The notes under the pieces were generated by a model. The model was not told the DNA's origin and did not search any database. It was given only the letters and a program-made list of their open reading frames with translations. A DNA stretch of 36,155 bases from Brevibacillus massiliensis (lineage in GTDB: Bacteria > Bacillota > Bacilli > Brevibacillales > Brevibacillaceae): positions 48,497 through 84,651 of the forward strand of contig NZ_HE978550.1 of the NCBI RefSeq assembly GCF_000311785.1. The letters run 5' to 3'. Shown here one piece after another: positions 24,916 through 32,659 of this stretch. A program made the translations under genes and the position numbers. The stretch's first letter is position 1; each line of letters starts with the position of its first letter.

Positions 24916-26019
24916 TCAAACCTGCTGCGAGTCGTAGACTGGATAGCCTGTAAACCGCATATCCTCTCCTACCTGCTGGTAAGAAATCTGCCGAAACGTT
25001 ACAGCCTGGCTGATCAGCGGCACTCCTGCCATTTTCCCTACCGGAGGCGCGGTTTCGCCCCCTACGATCTTGGGCGCAATGTATAAAATCAGCTTGTCGA
25101 CGAGCCGCTCTTGCAGCATGGCTCCCGCGAGAGCCGCTCCTCCTTCGACCAAAATCGAGCTGATGCCCCGCCTTGCAAGCATCTCCATCGCCTTCTGCAA
25201 ATCGACTGGCGGAGCGTCATTCACCGCAATGACCTCCACTCCCTCTGCCTCAAGCAGCCGCCTCTTTTCCGCGGAACCTCCTGCTGTGGTCAGGACGAGC
25301 GTCGGAGCTTTCTTGTCCTGCACCACCTTGGCCCGGGCAGGGAGCCGAAGTGTCGAATCGACTACAATGCGTACAGGCTGCAAACCTTCCACTTTCATTC
25401 TTGTGGTTAATTCCGGATCGTCCTTTTCCACCGTGCCGATTCCCACCAATACGGCATCGTGCTGGTGGCGCAGACAGTGAACCTCGGCCCGGGAAGCTTC
25501 ATTGCTGATCCACCGGCTGTCGCCTGTGACCGTCGCAATCTTCCCGTCCAGCGTCATCGCAGCTTTTAAGGTGATGAACGGCATCTGCCGGGTGATGAAC
25601 TTGTGAAACACTTCATTCATCTGTACTGCTTCCGCCTCCATCAGGCCAACTTCTGTCTCGATGCCTGCCTCGCGCAGCCGCTGAACGCCTCCTCCGGCGA
25701 CGAGCGGGTTGGGATCCAGGGCGGCGATCACCACCCGTTTTACCTGTTCGCGGATGATGCGTTCCACGCAAGGAGGAGTCCTGCCATGGTGGCTGCAGGG
25801 TTCCAGGGTCACGTAAAGCGTGCAGCCTTTGGCGTGGCTACCTGCCATATTGAGGGCATGCACCTCTGCATGGGCCTCCCCCTGCCGCATATGCGCCCCT
25901 GTGCCGACGATTCTCCCGGCGTTGACTGCGACAGCCCCCACCAGGGGGTTGGTTCCCGTCTGTCCTTTCATGCTCTTCGCCAGTGTCAATGCTAGCTCCA
26001 TGTAGCTTGTTTCATCCAT
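24916..26019 (-). CDS. ribD: Riboflavin biosynthesis deaminase/reductase
   Basis: RibD carries out the second and third steps from GTP: deamination of the pyrimidine and reduction of its ribose. The 367-residue protein has an N-terminal zinc deaminase domain (about 1-140) with GEAHAEVHAL and LEPCSHHGRTPPC. The C-terminal reductase (about 145-360) has TLKAAMTLDGKIAT, a Ser-Arg-Trp site (SRWISNEASR) and VEGGAALAGAML near the NADPH pocket. The start is ATG 26019 after AAAAAAGGAG. A longer frame that runs up through the riboswitch is not coding. It is the first gene of the operon. Confidence 0.95.
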   Translation of the reverse strand: MDETSYMELALTLAKSMKGQTGTNPLVGAVAVNAGRIVGTGAHMRQGEAHAEVHALNMAGSHAKGCTLYVTLEPCSHHGRTPPCVERIIREQVKRVVIAALDPNPLVAGGGVQRLREAGIETEVGLMEAEAVQMNEVFHKFITRQMPFITLKAAMTLDGKIATVTGDSRWISNEASRAEVHCLRHQHDAVLVGIGTVEKDDPELTTRMKVEGLQPVRIVVDSTLRLPARAKVVQDKKAPTLVLTTAGGSAEKRRLLEAEGVEVIAVNDAPPVDLQKAMEMLARRGISSILVEGGAALAGAMLQERLVDKLILYIAPKIVGGETAPPVGKMAGVPLISQAVTFRQISYQQVGEDMRFTGYPVYDSQQV

Positions 26020-26047
26020 AAACCCGCTCCTTTTTTCAAAGTAAAAA

Positions 26048-26071
26048 GCCTTGGAATCTATACTCCAAGGC
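26048..26071 (-). terminator. Attenuator terminator of the riboflavin operon
   Basis: On the minus strand GCCTTGG and CCAAGGC form a stem around 10 loop bases. It is followed by TTTTT. It lies between the FMN riboswitch and ribD, just before the AAAAAAGGAG ribosome binding site, so it can be formed or blocked by the riboswitch. Confidence 0.85.
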
Positions 26072-26144
26072 CTGGAACGAGGAATGTAGGTAATAGGAAA
26101 CAAAGCCCCTAAACCTGGTTTAAGGACACACCTATACCATGACT

Positions 26145-26281
26145 CCTTCTCCCATCCAGACTGTACTGTCGGCTCTGGACTCGCACCAGATCCTGCACCC
26201 TGCCGCTTTCGCGAACGAGGGGCTCGCGGGCTTACACGAAAGTGATCACCGCCGGTCGGGAATTTCACCCTGCCCTGAAGG
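26145..26281 (-). ncRNA. FMN riboswitch (RFN element)
   Basis: The minus strand carries the RFN core: P1 arm CCTTC, then GGGCAGGGTGAAATTCCC, GACCGGCGGT, AAGCCCGCGAGC, GAGTCCAGAGCCGACAGT and GTCTGGATGGGAGAAGG, with P1 closed by GAAGG. It binds flavin mononucleotide. In other Bacillales bound FMN favours a terminator, which shuts the rib operon off. The element is immediately followed by the terminator at 26048-26071 and ribD. The gap 26020-26367 contains only this system, the promoter at 26314-26342 and the hairpin after the DUF2953 gene. Confidence 0.95.
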
Positions 26282-26313
26282 AATGCATTATGTGATTCAA
26301 TTGATACCCTATC

Positions 26314-26342
26314 ATTATACTAGAACCTCTCAAGATTGGCAA
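26314..26342 (-). promoter_or_regulatory. Promoter of the riboflavin operon
   Basis: On the minus strand TTGCCA (-35) and TATAAT (-10) are separated by exactly 17 bases. They lie about 30 bases upstream of the riboswitch. This is a strong sigma-A-like promoter. Confidence 0.8.
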
Positions 26343-26366
26343 AAAGGAGTGTGCTGCCCACAGCAC
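26341..26366 (-). terminator. Hairpin after the DUF2953 gene
   Basis: On the minus strand GTGCTG pairs with CAGCAC around a 4-base loop. It is followed by ACTCCTTTTT. It overlaps the -35 end of the rib promoter and lies right after the stop at 26368. Confidence 0.55.
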
Positions 26367-26367
26367 G

Positions 26368-27024
26368 TCAAGCCCTTGTGGGGGCAGCCTGCCATTTGCG
26401 CTGGCGTCCCTTTCTTATTTTCAGCAAGATCCGAACTCCTGCTGCTGCGGCAAAGACTACTCGGAACTGCAGCCTGCAGGAAAACCGCGTGCGAACCGCC
26501 TTTGTGTCCCAAAGCGGCTGTACGCTGATGCGGGGAACCGTGTACATGGTCAGGTAATGGGAGAACACCGAGACGATGACGCTCTTCACTCCGTAGACCA
26601 ACCCTGTCAGCACTCCGGTGGCAGCTGCGTCCCCTGCTCCCAGCACGGTGTTCCACTCGATCTGCCTGCAGTACACGCGCCGCAGCGCTTGTCTGATGAT
26701 CGGCTGCAAGTCATGGACCTGCTCCAGCCAGTAGTGGTATTGATCCGACCATTTTTGCACGGTTTCCCAGTCAATCATCTTATCGCGGTGTTTTTCATGT
26801 TCCTCCCGCACCTTTGCGACAATTTCCGGTCGAATGTCATCCATGTGCAGTCTGAGAATCGGCACTTCTTTTTTCACTCGGATCAAACCAAACCAAGCCC
26901 TTACCGTCACGACGAGATGGTCGTTGTCTTCTATACGCCGATACGTTATCTGAATGTGAAGCGGAGTAAGTAAGATGAGAACCAATAGACCGATAATTAT
27001 CGCCAGCAGCAACCAACCCAACAA
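26368..27024 (-). CDS. DUF2953 membrane protein (YtfI-like)
   Basis: The 218-residue protein starts at TTG 27024, preceded by AGGCGGGG. The upstream open frame is only the antisense of the repeat gene. A strong hydrophobic N-terminal helix (LGWLLLAIIIGLLVLILLTP, residues 2-21) is followed by a beta-rich domain, HIQITYRRIEDNDHLVVTVRAW, an early beta sheet typical of DUF2953. A second hydrophobic region comes near 150-170. In B. subtilis the relative ytfI sits next to ytfJ (gerW). Here the rib operon lies between the two. A sporulation function is likely but unproven. Confidence 0.75.
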   Translation of the reverse strand: MLGWLLLAIIIGLLVLILLTPLHIQITYRRIEDNDHLVVTVRAWFGLIRVKKEVPILRLHMDDIRPEIVAKVREEHEKHRDKMIDWETVQKWSDQYHYWLEQVHDLQPIIRQALRRVYCRQIEWNTVLGAGDAAATGVLTGLVYGVKSVIVSVFSHYLTMYTVPRISVQPLWDTKAVRTRFSCRLQFRVVFAAAAGVRILLKIRKGRQRKWQAAPTRA

Positions 27025-27085
27025 ACGAAATCCCCGCCTTTCGTCCCTTAGTATGAGTCGAAAGAACGGGGAATATGTTCCATTT

Positions 27086-27826
27086 TTATATACTTCTTCC
27101 TTGCTGTGCCATGCCAGCGGACATTCCCATATCCTGTCTGACTTGCTGCGGATTCGTGCCGGCAAAACCGGGTTGGAAGATGGAGTGGGCTCCGTACGAC
27201 AACTGCGGAATCTGCTGCTGTTGCTGCTGGTAGCCTGCCATTTGCTGTTGCCCGTAGGCAAATCCGCCGTCACGGGCGATATCCTGCCTGATTTGCTGCG
27301 GGTAAGTTCCGGCAAAGTTCGGGTGGAAGATCGCCTCGGTTCCGGCTGCATGCATATGGGTTGCTTGCTGCCCAAAGCCGCCCATCTGGCCATAGCCAAA
27401 TCCGCCCTCGCGGCTGATGTCCTGTCTTACCTGTTGGGCATTCGTCCCGGCGAAGTTCGGCTGGTAGACCGCCTGCACACTGCTTGGATACGCCTGATGC
27501 ATCATCTGCTGCTGCGGTGCATGCTGCTGGTAACCGCCTATTTGGCCGTAGCCAAATCCGCCTTCACGGGCAATGTCTTGTCTTACTTGCTGGGTGTTGG
27601 TTCCGGCGAAGTTAGGCTGGAAAATGGCTTGAACGCCGCCCGAATACAGATGCTGCGGTGCATGCTGCTGGTAGCCGCCCATTTGGCCGTAGCCAAATCC
27701 GCCTTCGTGGGCAATATCTTGCCTTACTTGCTGCGTGCTGGTTCCGGCAAAATTGGGTTGAAACATCGCTTGGGCTCCGCCGGAAATGCTGCTGATTCCT
27801 TGATTGCTAGGGTAGTTTGTGTACAT
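27086..27826 (-). CDS. Large gamma-SASP-like spore protein with five repeats
   Basis: This 246-residue protein is built from five imperfect repeats of about 46-50 residues. Each contains a core Q-x-N-FAGT-x-x-QQ-V/I-RQD followed by a Gly/Tyr/Gln-rich linker (GGFGYGQ, GGYQQHAPQ). FAGT begins at residues 26, 73, 125, 171 and 221. The core resembles gamma-type SASP (SspE) repeats (FASETNAQQVRKQN), but the acidic residue at the GPR protease site before Phe is Asn or Gly. It has almost no charge apart from Arg/Asp in each repeat, and no Cys. The ATG at 27826 after CAGGAGG is used; a longer frame lacks a ribosome binding site. Known gamma-SASPs are amino-acid reserves in the spore core; this one is much larger than SspE. 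Confidence 0.8.
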   Translation of the reverse strand: MYTNYPSNQGISSISGGAQAMFQPNFAGTSTQQVRQDIAHEGGFGYGQMGGYQQHAPQHLYSGGVQAIFQPNFAGTNTQQVRQDIAREGGFGYGQIGGYQQHAPQQQMMHQAYPSSVQAVYQPNFAGTNAQQVRQDISREGGFGYGQMGGFGQQATHMHAAGTEAIFHPNFAGTYPQQIRQDIARDGGFAYGQQQMAGYQQQQQQIPQLSYGAHSIFQPGFAGTNPQQVRQDMGMSAGMAQQGRSI

Positions 27827-27903
27827 GTTTTTCGCCTCCTGGCCCATATTGTCTTCGAAAAAGCACTTCTTATTCAGGGGATTGCTTCCATTTTTCAAAA
27901 GGA

Positions 27904-27924
27904 AAAGCACCAGCATGGTGCTTT
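27904..27924 (-). terminator. Hairpin after the second alpha/beta-SASP gene
   Basis: AAAGCACC and GGTGCTTT form a perfect 8-bp stem with a 5-base loop. It lies 29 bases past the stop at 27953. The T-run after it on the minus strand is short (TCCTTTTG). Confidence 0.6.
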
Positions 27925-27952
27925 CCCCCATCATCCAGCTATTCGGTTTTCC

Positions 27953-28141
27953 TTATTTGCCGGCAAGTTGTTGTTCAGCGAAAGACACCAGGCGCTTGGT
28001 GATTTCTCCCCCAACACTTCCGTTTTGACGAGAAGTGGTGTCAGCGCCCAATTGTACGCCGAACTCCTGAGCGATTTCGTACTTCAGTTGATCTAAAGCC
28101 TGGTTTGCTTGGGAAACGAGCAGACGGTTGCTGCGTGCCAT
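27953..28141 (-). CDS. Alpha/beta-type small acid-soluble spore protein
   Basis: These proteins coat DNA in the spore core and protect it from UV and heat. The 62-residue protein has the full family pattern: [18 protein letters not shown] with the GPR protease site between Glu and Ile in KYEIAQEF, then [21 protein letters not shown]. It starts at ATG 28141 after AAAGGAG. It is almost identical in its last 50 residues to the upstream copy, so the pair is a tandem duplication. Expression should be forespore-specific (sigma-G), though I did not confirm the promoter. Confidence 0.95.
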   Translation of the reverse strand: MARSNRLLVSQANQALDQLKYEIAQEFGVQLGADTTSRQNGSVGGEITKRLVSFAEQQLAGK

Positions 28142-28186
28142 GTTGATTCATCTCCTTTGTAAGTTATATGAAAGGTAATCTATTGA

Positions 28187-28372
28187 TTAACGAGCCAACT
28201 GTTGTTCTGCAAAGCTTACCAAACGCTTCGTAATTTCTCCCCCGACACTTCCGTTCTGGCGGGAAGTAGTGTCAGCGCCCAACTGTACGCCAAACTCTTG
28301 AGCAATTTCATACTTCAGTTGATCCAGAGCCTGATTCGCTTGAGGTACCAAAAGGTTGTTGCTATTAGCCAT
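28187..28372 (-). CDS. Alpha/beta-type small acid-soluble spore protein (tandem copy)
   Basis: This 61-residue paralogue differs from its neighbour mainly in its first 11 and last two residues. The DNA-binding region ([19 protein letters not shown]) and the GPR site in KYEIAQEF are identical. The ATG at 28372 follows GAGGAGGTGAT. It is the first gene of the SASP cluster, 45 bases upstream of the next SASP. No terminator is visible between them, but the spacing allows its own promoter. The 77 bases upstream may carry a sigma-G promoter that I could not place with confidence. Confidence 0.95.
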   Translation of the reverse strand: MANSNNLLVPQANQALDQLKYEIAQEFGVQLGADTTSRQNGSVGGEITKRLVSFAEQQLAR

Positions 28373-28449
28373 CTCTCAATCACCTCCTCTGTAAGAATAC
28401 TGTTTGCGAAGAGGATGCCATTTATGCGTTATAGTCAGGTTGAAATTTT

Positions 28450-29586
28450 TTACATTATTTTTGTGAGGATTTCCTCAGCGGCCTGGTAGGCTGAATCTGC
28501 TCTCCCCAGCTTCGCTGTTCGCTCCGCAACCGACTGCCAGCGTTCCCGCTCCGCCTGCCATCCCCCCAAAATAGAAGCGATCTGTTCAATGGACTGCGCT
28601 TCCTCGGCAACGCCGCACGCCCGCAAAAAAGCGCTGTTTTTCTTCTCCTGGCCTGGCAGCGGCTGATACAAAATGAGCGGCTTGCCCATTGCCAGCGCCT
28701 CAGAACAGGTGAGTCCGCCCGGCTTGGTAACGATGACATCTGCCGCACCCATCCACTCCCAAATCGCCTCTTCAAATCCGAGTATCCGCACGGCATGGCC
28801 GACGGCAGAACGGCTTTTTTCCATTGTCTTTTGCAATTGCGCCAGCAGGCGGGCATTCTTCCCGGTAATGGCGATGATTTGCAGGGGAGTCTGGAAGCGC
28901 AGCAGGCGGGCCAACACCGGTTCAAAATTGCTGCATTTCCCTTCCCCGCCTGTCAGCAGAACCGTAAACCGATCCGGATTCAGACCCAACTGTTTGCGCC
29001 AATCCCGATTGGGACGCAGGCGGGCAGTCATAAAGGCCGGCCGGATGGGGATGCCGAAGCTGCAGATTTTCTCCGGGTCAATGTGGAACTGCGCGACCAG
29101 CTGATCCGCTACTTGTTCATGGGCTACGAGGTAAAAATCGACGGCCGGATGCACCCAAAACCGATTGACATGAAAGTCAGTGACAACGCACCCCAGGCGG
29201 AACGGCTTTGCCAGTTTCCGTTTGGCTTCTGCCAAAGCAGACAGACAGTAGGCGTGGGTGGCAATGACCACATCTGGTCCCGTTCGGATCAGCTTGTCGT
29301 ACAAACGTTTAGACAGCGAGACGGCAAGCGGTTTTTGCAGAATCAGAGCCAAGGAATTGCCGTTGTCGTAGATGCGCTGCCAGAGCGCAGGCGTGTAGCG
29401 CAAGCTGTTGTAGTAAACGATGCGGGAGAGGCTGCGCAGGATTGGACTGACCGTCTCCAAACCTCCCACCACGCGTACGTTTGCCTCGGGCGCTTTGTCC
29501 TGAAACGCCTGCTGCAGCGACAGGGCTGCCATCTGATGACCGCTCCCGGCCCATTCTTCCGTGCAGATGAGAATATACGGTTTCAT
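28450..29586 (-). CDS. UgtP/MGDG-synthase-like glycosyltransferase
   Basis: Members of this GT28-type family add sugars to diacylglycerol or related lipids at the membrane. The 378-residue protein has the N-terminal TEEWAGSGHQ motif (about 9-18) and the VVIATHAYCLSALAEAK region. The interdomain LLTGGEGKCSNFEPV follows, and near the C-terminus comes the nucleotide-sugar site VTKPGGLTCSEALAMGKPL. The start is ATG 29586, which overlaps the stop of the upstream YkoP-like gene by 4 bases. A similar glycosyltransferase (YkoN) neighbours ykoP in B. subtilis, which supports an operon of related function. The acceptor and sugar are unknown. Confidence 0.87.
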   Translation of the reverse strand: MKPYILICTEEWAGSGHQMAALSLQQAFQDKAPEANVRVVGGLETVSPILRSLSRIVYYNSLRYTPALWQRIYDNGNSLALILQKPLAVSLSKRLYDKLIRTGPDVVIATHAYCLSALAEAKRKLAKPFRLGCVVTDFHVNRFWVHPAVDFYLVAHEQVADQLVAQFHIDPEKICSFGIPIRPAFMTARLRPNRDWRKQLGLNPDRFTVLLTGGEGKCSNFEPVLARLLRFQTPLQIIAITGKNARLLAQLQKTMEKSRSAVGHAVRILGFEEAIWEWMGAADVIVTKPGGLTCSEALAMGKPLILYQPLPGQEKKNSAFLRACGVAEEAQSIEQIASILGGWQAERERWQSVAERTAKLGRADSAYQAAEEILTKIM

Positions 29587-30164
29587 AGCACCTTTACCTC
29601 TGAAGCCGCCGGCAAGTAACGACGGAGCAGTTCGTCTTTTGATATGTAGACTCGTTTCAGCGCCAGATCCTGCTGACCCTTGCGAACGCGTTTTCTTCCC
29701 TCCGGATGGAGGATGCTCAGCATCAGTTTGAGGTACCAGCGCTTGTAGCGGAAAAACCAATTGATTGGAACATCGGAGACACTAAAGCCGAACGGCTCCA
29801 CACCCCTGTACAGCAATGTGGTTCCAACGATCCCTTTTACTTCCCTCGCTCTTGGGTGCTCTGCCAACAGCTTTGCAAGCTGCGGGAGGGACTGTTGACT
29901 GTACCGGCGCAACAGCAGCGCCAATTTGACATCGTTATTGATTCCGTAAAACAGTTTTGCCAGCAGGTAATTATGGATATGGAGTTTTAGGATGAGATCC
30001 CCAGGGCCTATTTCCTGTTGATCCGCTGTAATCAACAGTTCTCCCTGGTACCGGAGCAATACGTAGCGAAAAATGTTTCGTCCTTTGTCGACGTACTGAA
30101 GTCTCGTACAACGGTGGTAAAGCGTATCCCATATTCCCCATAGCACCAATATGCCGGAATTCAT
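29583..30164 (-). CDS. YkoP-like protein, function unknown
   Basis: This 193-residue protein starts at ATG 30164 behind AAAGGTGA. It has a mildly hydrophobic start (NSGILVLWGIW) and a beta-rich core (FRYVLLRYQGELLITADQQE, GPGDLILKLHIHN). An alpha-helical middle and a conserved-looking GFSVSDVPINWFFRYKRWYLKL segment follow, then a basic tail. The last 4 bases overlap the glycosyltransferase start. I compare it to B. subtilis YkoP from the neighbour and size; I am not certain of the match. The helical tail and Lys/Arg-rich end suggest membrane or nucleic-acid contact. It probably works with the glycosyltransferase. Confidence 0.7.
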   Translation of the reverse strand: MNSGILVLWGIWDTLYHRCTRLQYVDKGRNIFRYVLLRYQGELLITADQQEIGPGDLILKLHIHNYLLAKLFYGINNDVKLALLLRRYSQQSLPQLAKLLAEHPRAREVKGIVGTTLLYRGVEPFGFSVSDVPINWFFRYKRWYLKLMLSILHPEGRKRVRKGQQDLALKRVYISKDELLRRYLPAASEVKVL

Positions 30165-30261
30165 TCACCTTTGTCCTTTCTGCCCAGTTTCACAAAACGT
30201 AGTATTCCCTTTCGCAGACTGTTTGCATGCAACAGGGACGTTCGTCCAACGCCCCTTGGGA

Positions 30262-30918
30262 TCAGCCAAATCTCCGCTTTGCCTTTCCGATCAACAAAAC
30301 CAAAATGACTGCCGTCTGTGGTATCCAGGATGTCGAATAAGGAATCATTTCCTTAAGCCTCCAGAAAAACGGATCTTCCAGCAGCATTTCTACTGCCGTG
30401 TACGCCAATATGCCCGACCCGATGTACACAAGAAACGAAAAGCGATTCATCAATCGGGCAACCAGTGAACTGCCCCACATCAATAAAGGAATACTGAGCC
30501 CCAGTCCGAATACTACTAACCATGGATCACCATGGGCCGCTCCGCCAACGGCCAGCACGTTGTCCAGGCTCATCACAAAATCGGCCAGAATGATGGTTTT
30601 GACCGCTTGTCCCATCGTTTGGCTAAAGGTGACTTCCGCGGTTTCTTCCCCGTCTTCGATCAACAGTTTGATCGCGATCCAGAGCAGCAGAAGACCCCCG
30701 ATGGCCTTGATCAGCGGAATGTTCAACATCCAGGTAGCCATCCCAGTCAGCAAGACCCGCAGCAAGACAGCTCCCAACGTACCGTATTGGACAGCGCGTT
30801 TGCGCTCCAACGGGGGAAGCCCGCGGCATGCCATCCCGATAACGACGGCGTTGTCGCCGCTCAATACCAGGTCGATCATAAAAATATTGAAAAAAGCAAT
30901 CCAAAAGTCCCCGTTCAT
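30262..30918 (-). CDS. TerC family membrane protein (YjbE type)
   Basis: TerC proteins are membrane proteins thought to move manganese or other metal ions out of the cell or protect exported enzymes. The 218-residue protein has about seven hydrophobic segments and two acidic signature motifs inside helices: DLVLSGDNAVVIGMA (about 16-30) and DFVMSLDNVLAVGG (about 115-128). These are the expected metal sites. The start at ATG 30918 follows GGGAGG; an upstream frame start at 30975 lacks a site. It is alone on the minus strand, upstream of the YkoP-like gene by about 97 bases. A yybP-ykoY riboswitch was not seen upstream. Confidence 0.88.
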   Translation of the reverse strand: MNGDFWIAFFNIFMIDLVLSGDNAVVIGMACRGLPPLERKRAVQYGTLGAVLLRVLLTGMATWMLNIPLIKAIGGLLLLWIAIKLLIEDGEETAEVTFSQTMGQAVKTIILADFVMSLDNVLAVGGAAHGDPWLVVFGLGLSIPLLMWGSSLVARLMNRFSFLVYIGSGILAYTAVEMLLEDPFFWRLKEMIPYSTSWIPQTAVILVLLIGKAKRRFG

Positions 30919-31068
30919 TCCATCCTCCCGGAAAATTGGGCTTGTTTCATTGTATGCCAATGTCAGGAGGGACATGCCAGACGGACTTCTCCAGAGATGT
31001 CAGGCGGGAATCGAGATTTTTTGTCGTAATTTGGAAAACGATTTTTGGCTATAAACCGGGAAAGATTC

Positions 31069-31097
31069 TTGCAATTATAAAATTCGTTTAATACGAT
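31069..31097 (+). promoter_or_regulatory. Promoter of the histidine kinase gene
   Basis: TTGCAA (-35) and TACGAT (-10) are spaced by 17 bases. They lie 20 bases upstream of the ATG at 31117. This is a good vegetative-type promoter. Confidence 0.7.
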
Positions 31098-31116
31098 AAA
31101 TGAGGGGGAAGACGCG

Positions 31117-32253
31117 ATGATCGACACTAATTTGCTTAATCTCGAGGAAATCTCGGAGAAAATTATCACCTTGAATCCAACCATCACGGAACGTTGGCTT
31201 CATGAGGTGAAAGAGAAAATGATCGAGGTTACGATCCCGATCGAGTTTGCTGAGGGTCGGACCATTTTGATCGCACGATCCCTCGTGGAGGATGTTCAGG
31301 CCGAACTGCAAGCTTGGTCGCTCGACATGGGGGTTTGGCTGCGTGCCAAGCATTATCCTCTCTCGTCTATTCTTCGCAGTTTCCAACTGTTTCGAAACGT
31401 TTTTTGGAATGTCCTGCGCCCTGCCCTTCCCTCGTTGACGCTAACGCAGCAGGAGACGATTTATCTGGAAAAGCGCATTGGCGAGGCAATTGACGAAAGC
31501 CTTTACTGGGCCGTCTATCACTTTGAACAATTGGTCAATGCTGAGTTGACACAGAAGGAAGAAACGATCACTTATTTACATAACGACAAATTGACGATAC
31601 TAGGCAAGCTGGCTGCCAACATGGCACATGAATTGCGCAATCCGCTGTGCGCGATTGAAGGATTTCTGAAGCTGATTCAGGAGTCCACGCAAGGCCAAAA
31701 AGACCTGGAATCCTACATTCACGTCATCATGCATGAATTCGACAATCTGCATCGGCAAATCACCGGGTTTCTCAGCTTTTCCAAAAAGCCGATTCTCGAT
31801 GAAGTATTTAAAAAAGTGGACCTGAAGCAGCTGCTAAATGAAGTGGAGGTATTGATCACGCCCAGACTGATCGCCGAGAACATCATCCTGGAACGGGATA
31901 TCGACGATTGTTCGCTCTACTGTTACCAGGAGGGCTTAAAGCAGGTCCTGGTCAACCTGTTTAACAATGCGATTGAAGCCGTTCAGTTAAGAGCAGACAA
32001 GCGTATACGCATCATCTCTTGCTGCACCGATGAAAAGGTGACGATTGTCGTAGAGAACAACGGAGAGCAAATCCCCGACGAGATCGTGGGTCAGTTGTTT
32101 CATCCCTTCTTTAGTACCAAGGACAACGGAACCGGCATCGGTTTGTCGATTTGTAAAAACATTATTGAGAAGCATAACGGAACCATACGCTGCCAATCAT
32201 CGGCAGAGTCGACCAAATTTACGATTACGATCCCGCATTTACACGGGGAATAA
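31117..32253 (+). CDS. Soluble orphan sensor histidine kinase
   Basis: This 378-residue kinase shows a HisKA box, NMAHELRNPLCAIEGFLK, with phospho-acceptor His171. The catalytic HATPase domain has an N-box (NLFNNAIEA), a G1-like VENNGEQIPDEI and a G2 block (STKDNGTGIGLSICKN). The N-terminal 150 residues have no membrane helix and look like an all-helical sensor (RWLHEVKEKMIEVTIPIEF), similar to the RsbR-type or globin-like N-terminal domains. No response-regulator gene is next to it. Sporulation phosphorelay kinases of Bacillales are often solitary, so it could feed Spo0F; that is inference. The ATG at 31117 has a GAGGGGG site. Confidence 0.9.
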   Translation: MIDTNLLNLEEISEKIITLNPTITERWLHEVKEKMIEVTIPIEFAEGRTILIARSLVEDVQAELQAWSLDMGVWLRAKHYPLSSILRSFQLFRNVFWNVLRPALPSLTLTQQETIYLEKRIGEAIDESLYWAVYHFEQLVNAELTQKEETITYLHNDKLTILGKLAANMAHELRNPLCAIEGFLKLIQESTQGQKDLESYIHVIMHEFDNLHRQITGFLSFSKKPILDEVFKKVDLKQLLNEVEVLITPRLIAENIILERDIDDCSLYCYQEGLKQVLVNLFNNAIEAVQLRADKRIRIISCCTDEKVTIVVENNGEQIPDEIVGQLFHPFFSTKDNGTGIGLSICKNIIEKHNGTIRCQSSAESTKFTITIPHLHGE

Positions 32254-32261
32254 CACAAATA

Positions 32262-32302
32262 CAGCGTCCCGAATCATCTGCGTTCGGGACGCTGCTTTTT
32301 TT
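32262..32302 (+). terminator. Strong terminator of the histidine kinase gene
   Basis: CAGCGTCCCGAA and TTCGGGACGCTG form a perfect 12-bp stem with a 9-base loop, followed by CTTTTTTT. It starts 9 bases past the stop. Confidence 0.95.
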
Positions 32303-32428
32303 GCCGACAGCAATCTCGATCTGGATGAATGACCGGAAAATAGGCCTTTACCCAACACAAATAAAGATGGATAAACGTACAGTGTTATTGGATGGTTAGA
32401 TGACTATTGATAAGGAGGTACCTTACGT

Positions 32429-32659
32429 TTGCATTCCCAATTCAAGGCTTGGAAAACGTACGTCAGCCCGTTTGATCCATGTCCGCCGGTGTTTGTCAAA
32501 TGGTATTCTACTCCGCCACAGCTGTATCTAGGCTTTCAGCCGCCTGATTTACCGCAATTTTCCCCCTTTGAAGCTTTTCGGCGCGGTGTACTCTGGCCTG
32601 TATTGTACAGCCCGTACGAGGGGAGAAAGGCGCACAACGAAATGAGGGATTATGAATGA
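32429..32659 (+). CDS. cotJA: Spore coat protein CotJA
   Basis: CotJA is a small coat-associated protein made in the mother cell. The 76-residue protein is Pro- and aromatic-rich (WKTYVSPFDPCPPVFVKWYSTPPQLYLGFQPPDLPQFS), typical of the family. The start is TTG 32429 after a perfect AAGGAGGT site. It overlaps cotJB by 4 bases (ATGA). In B. subtilis the cotJ operon is controlled by sigma-E; I saw no clear sigma-E promoter in 32303-32428, although CGTACAGT at about 32375 is a weak candidate -10. Confidence 0.9.
   Translation: MHSQFKAWKTYVSPFDPCPPVFVKWYSTPPQLYLGFQPPDLPQFSPFEAFRRGVLWPVLYSPYEGRKAHNEMRDYE

Noticed and set aside
27086-27826. Regularly spaced DNA repeats that could look like a CRISPR array
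   Set aside because: The spacing is a multiple of three and the repeats keep the reading frame with silent changes, so they are coding repeats of a protein.
27845-27876. Sigma-G-like promoter before the repeat SASP gene (TGAATA and CAATATG)
   Set aside because: The gap between the boxes is 19 bases, one or two longer than expected, and the -10 match is poor.
30919-31068. Search for a yybP-ykoY manganese riboswitch upstream of the TerC gene
   Set aside because: The characteristic paired loops were not found in this short stretch.
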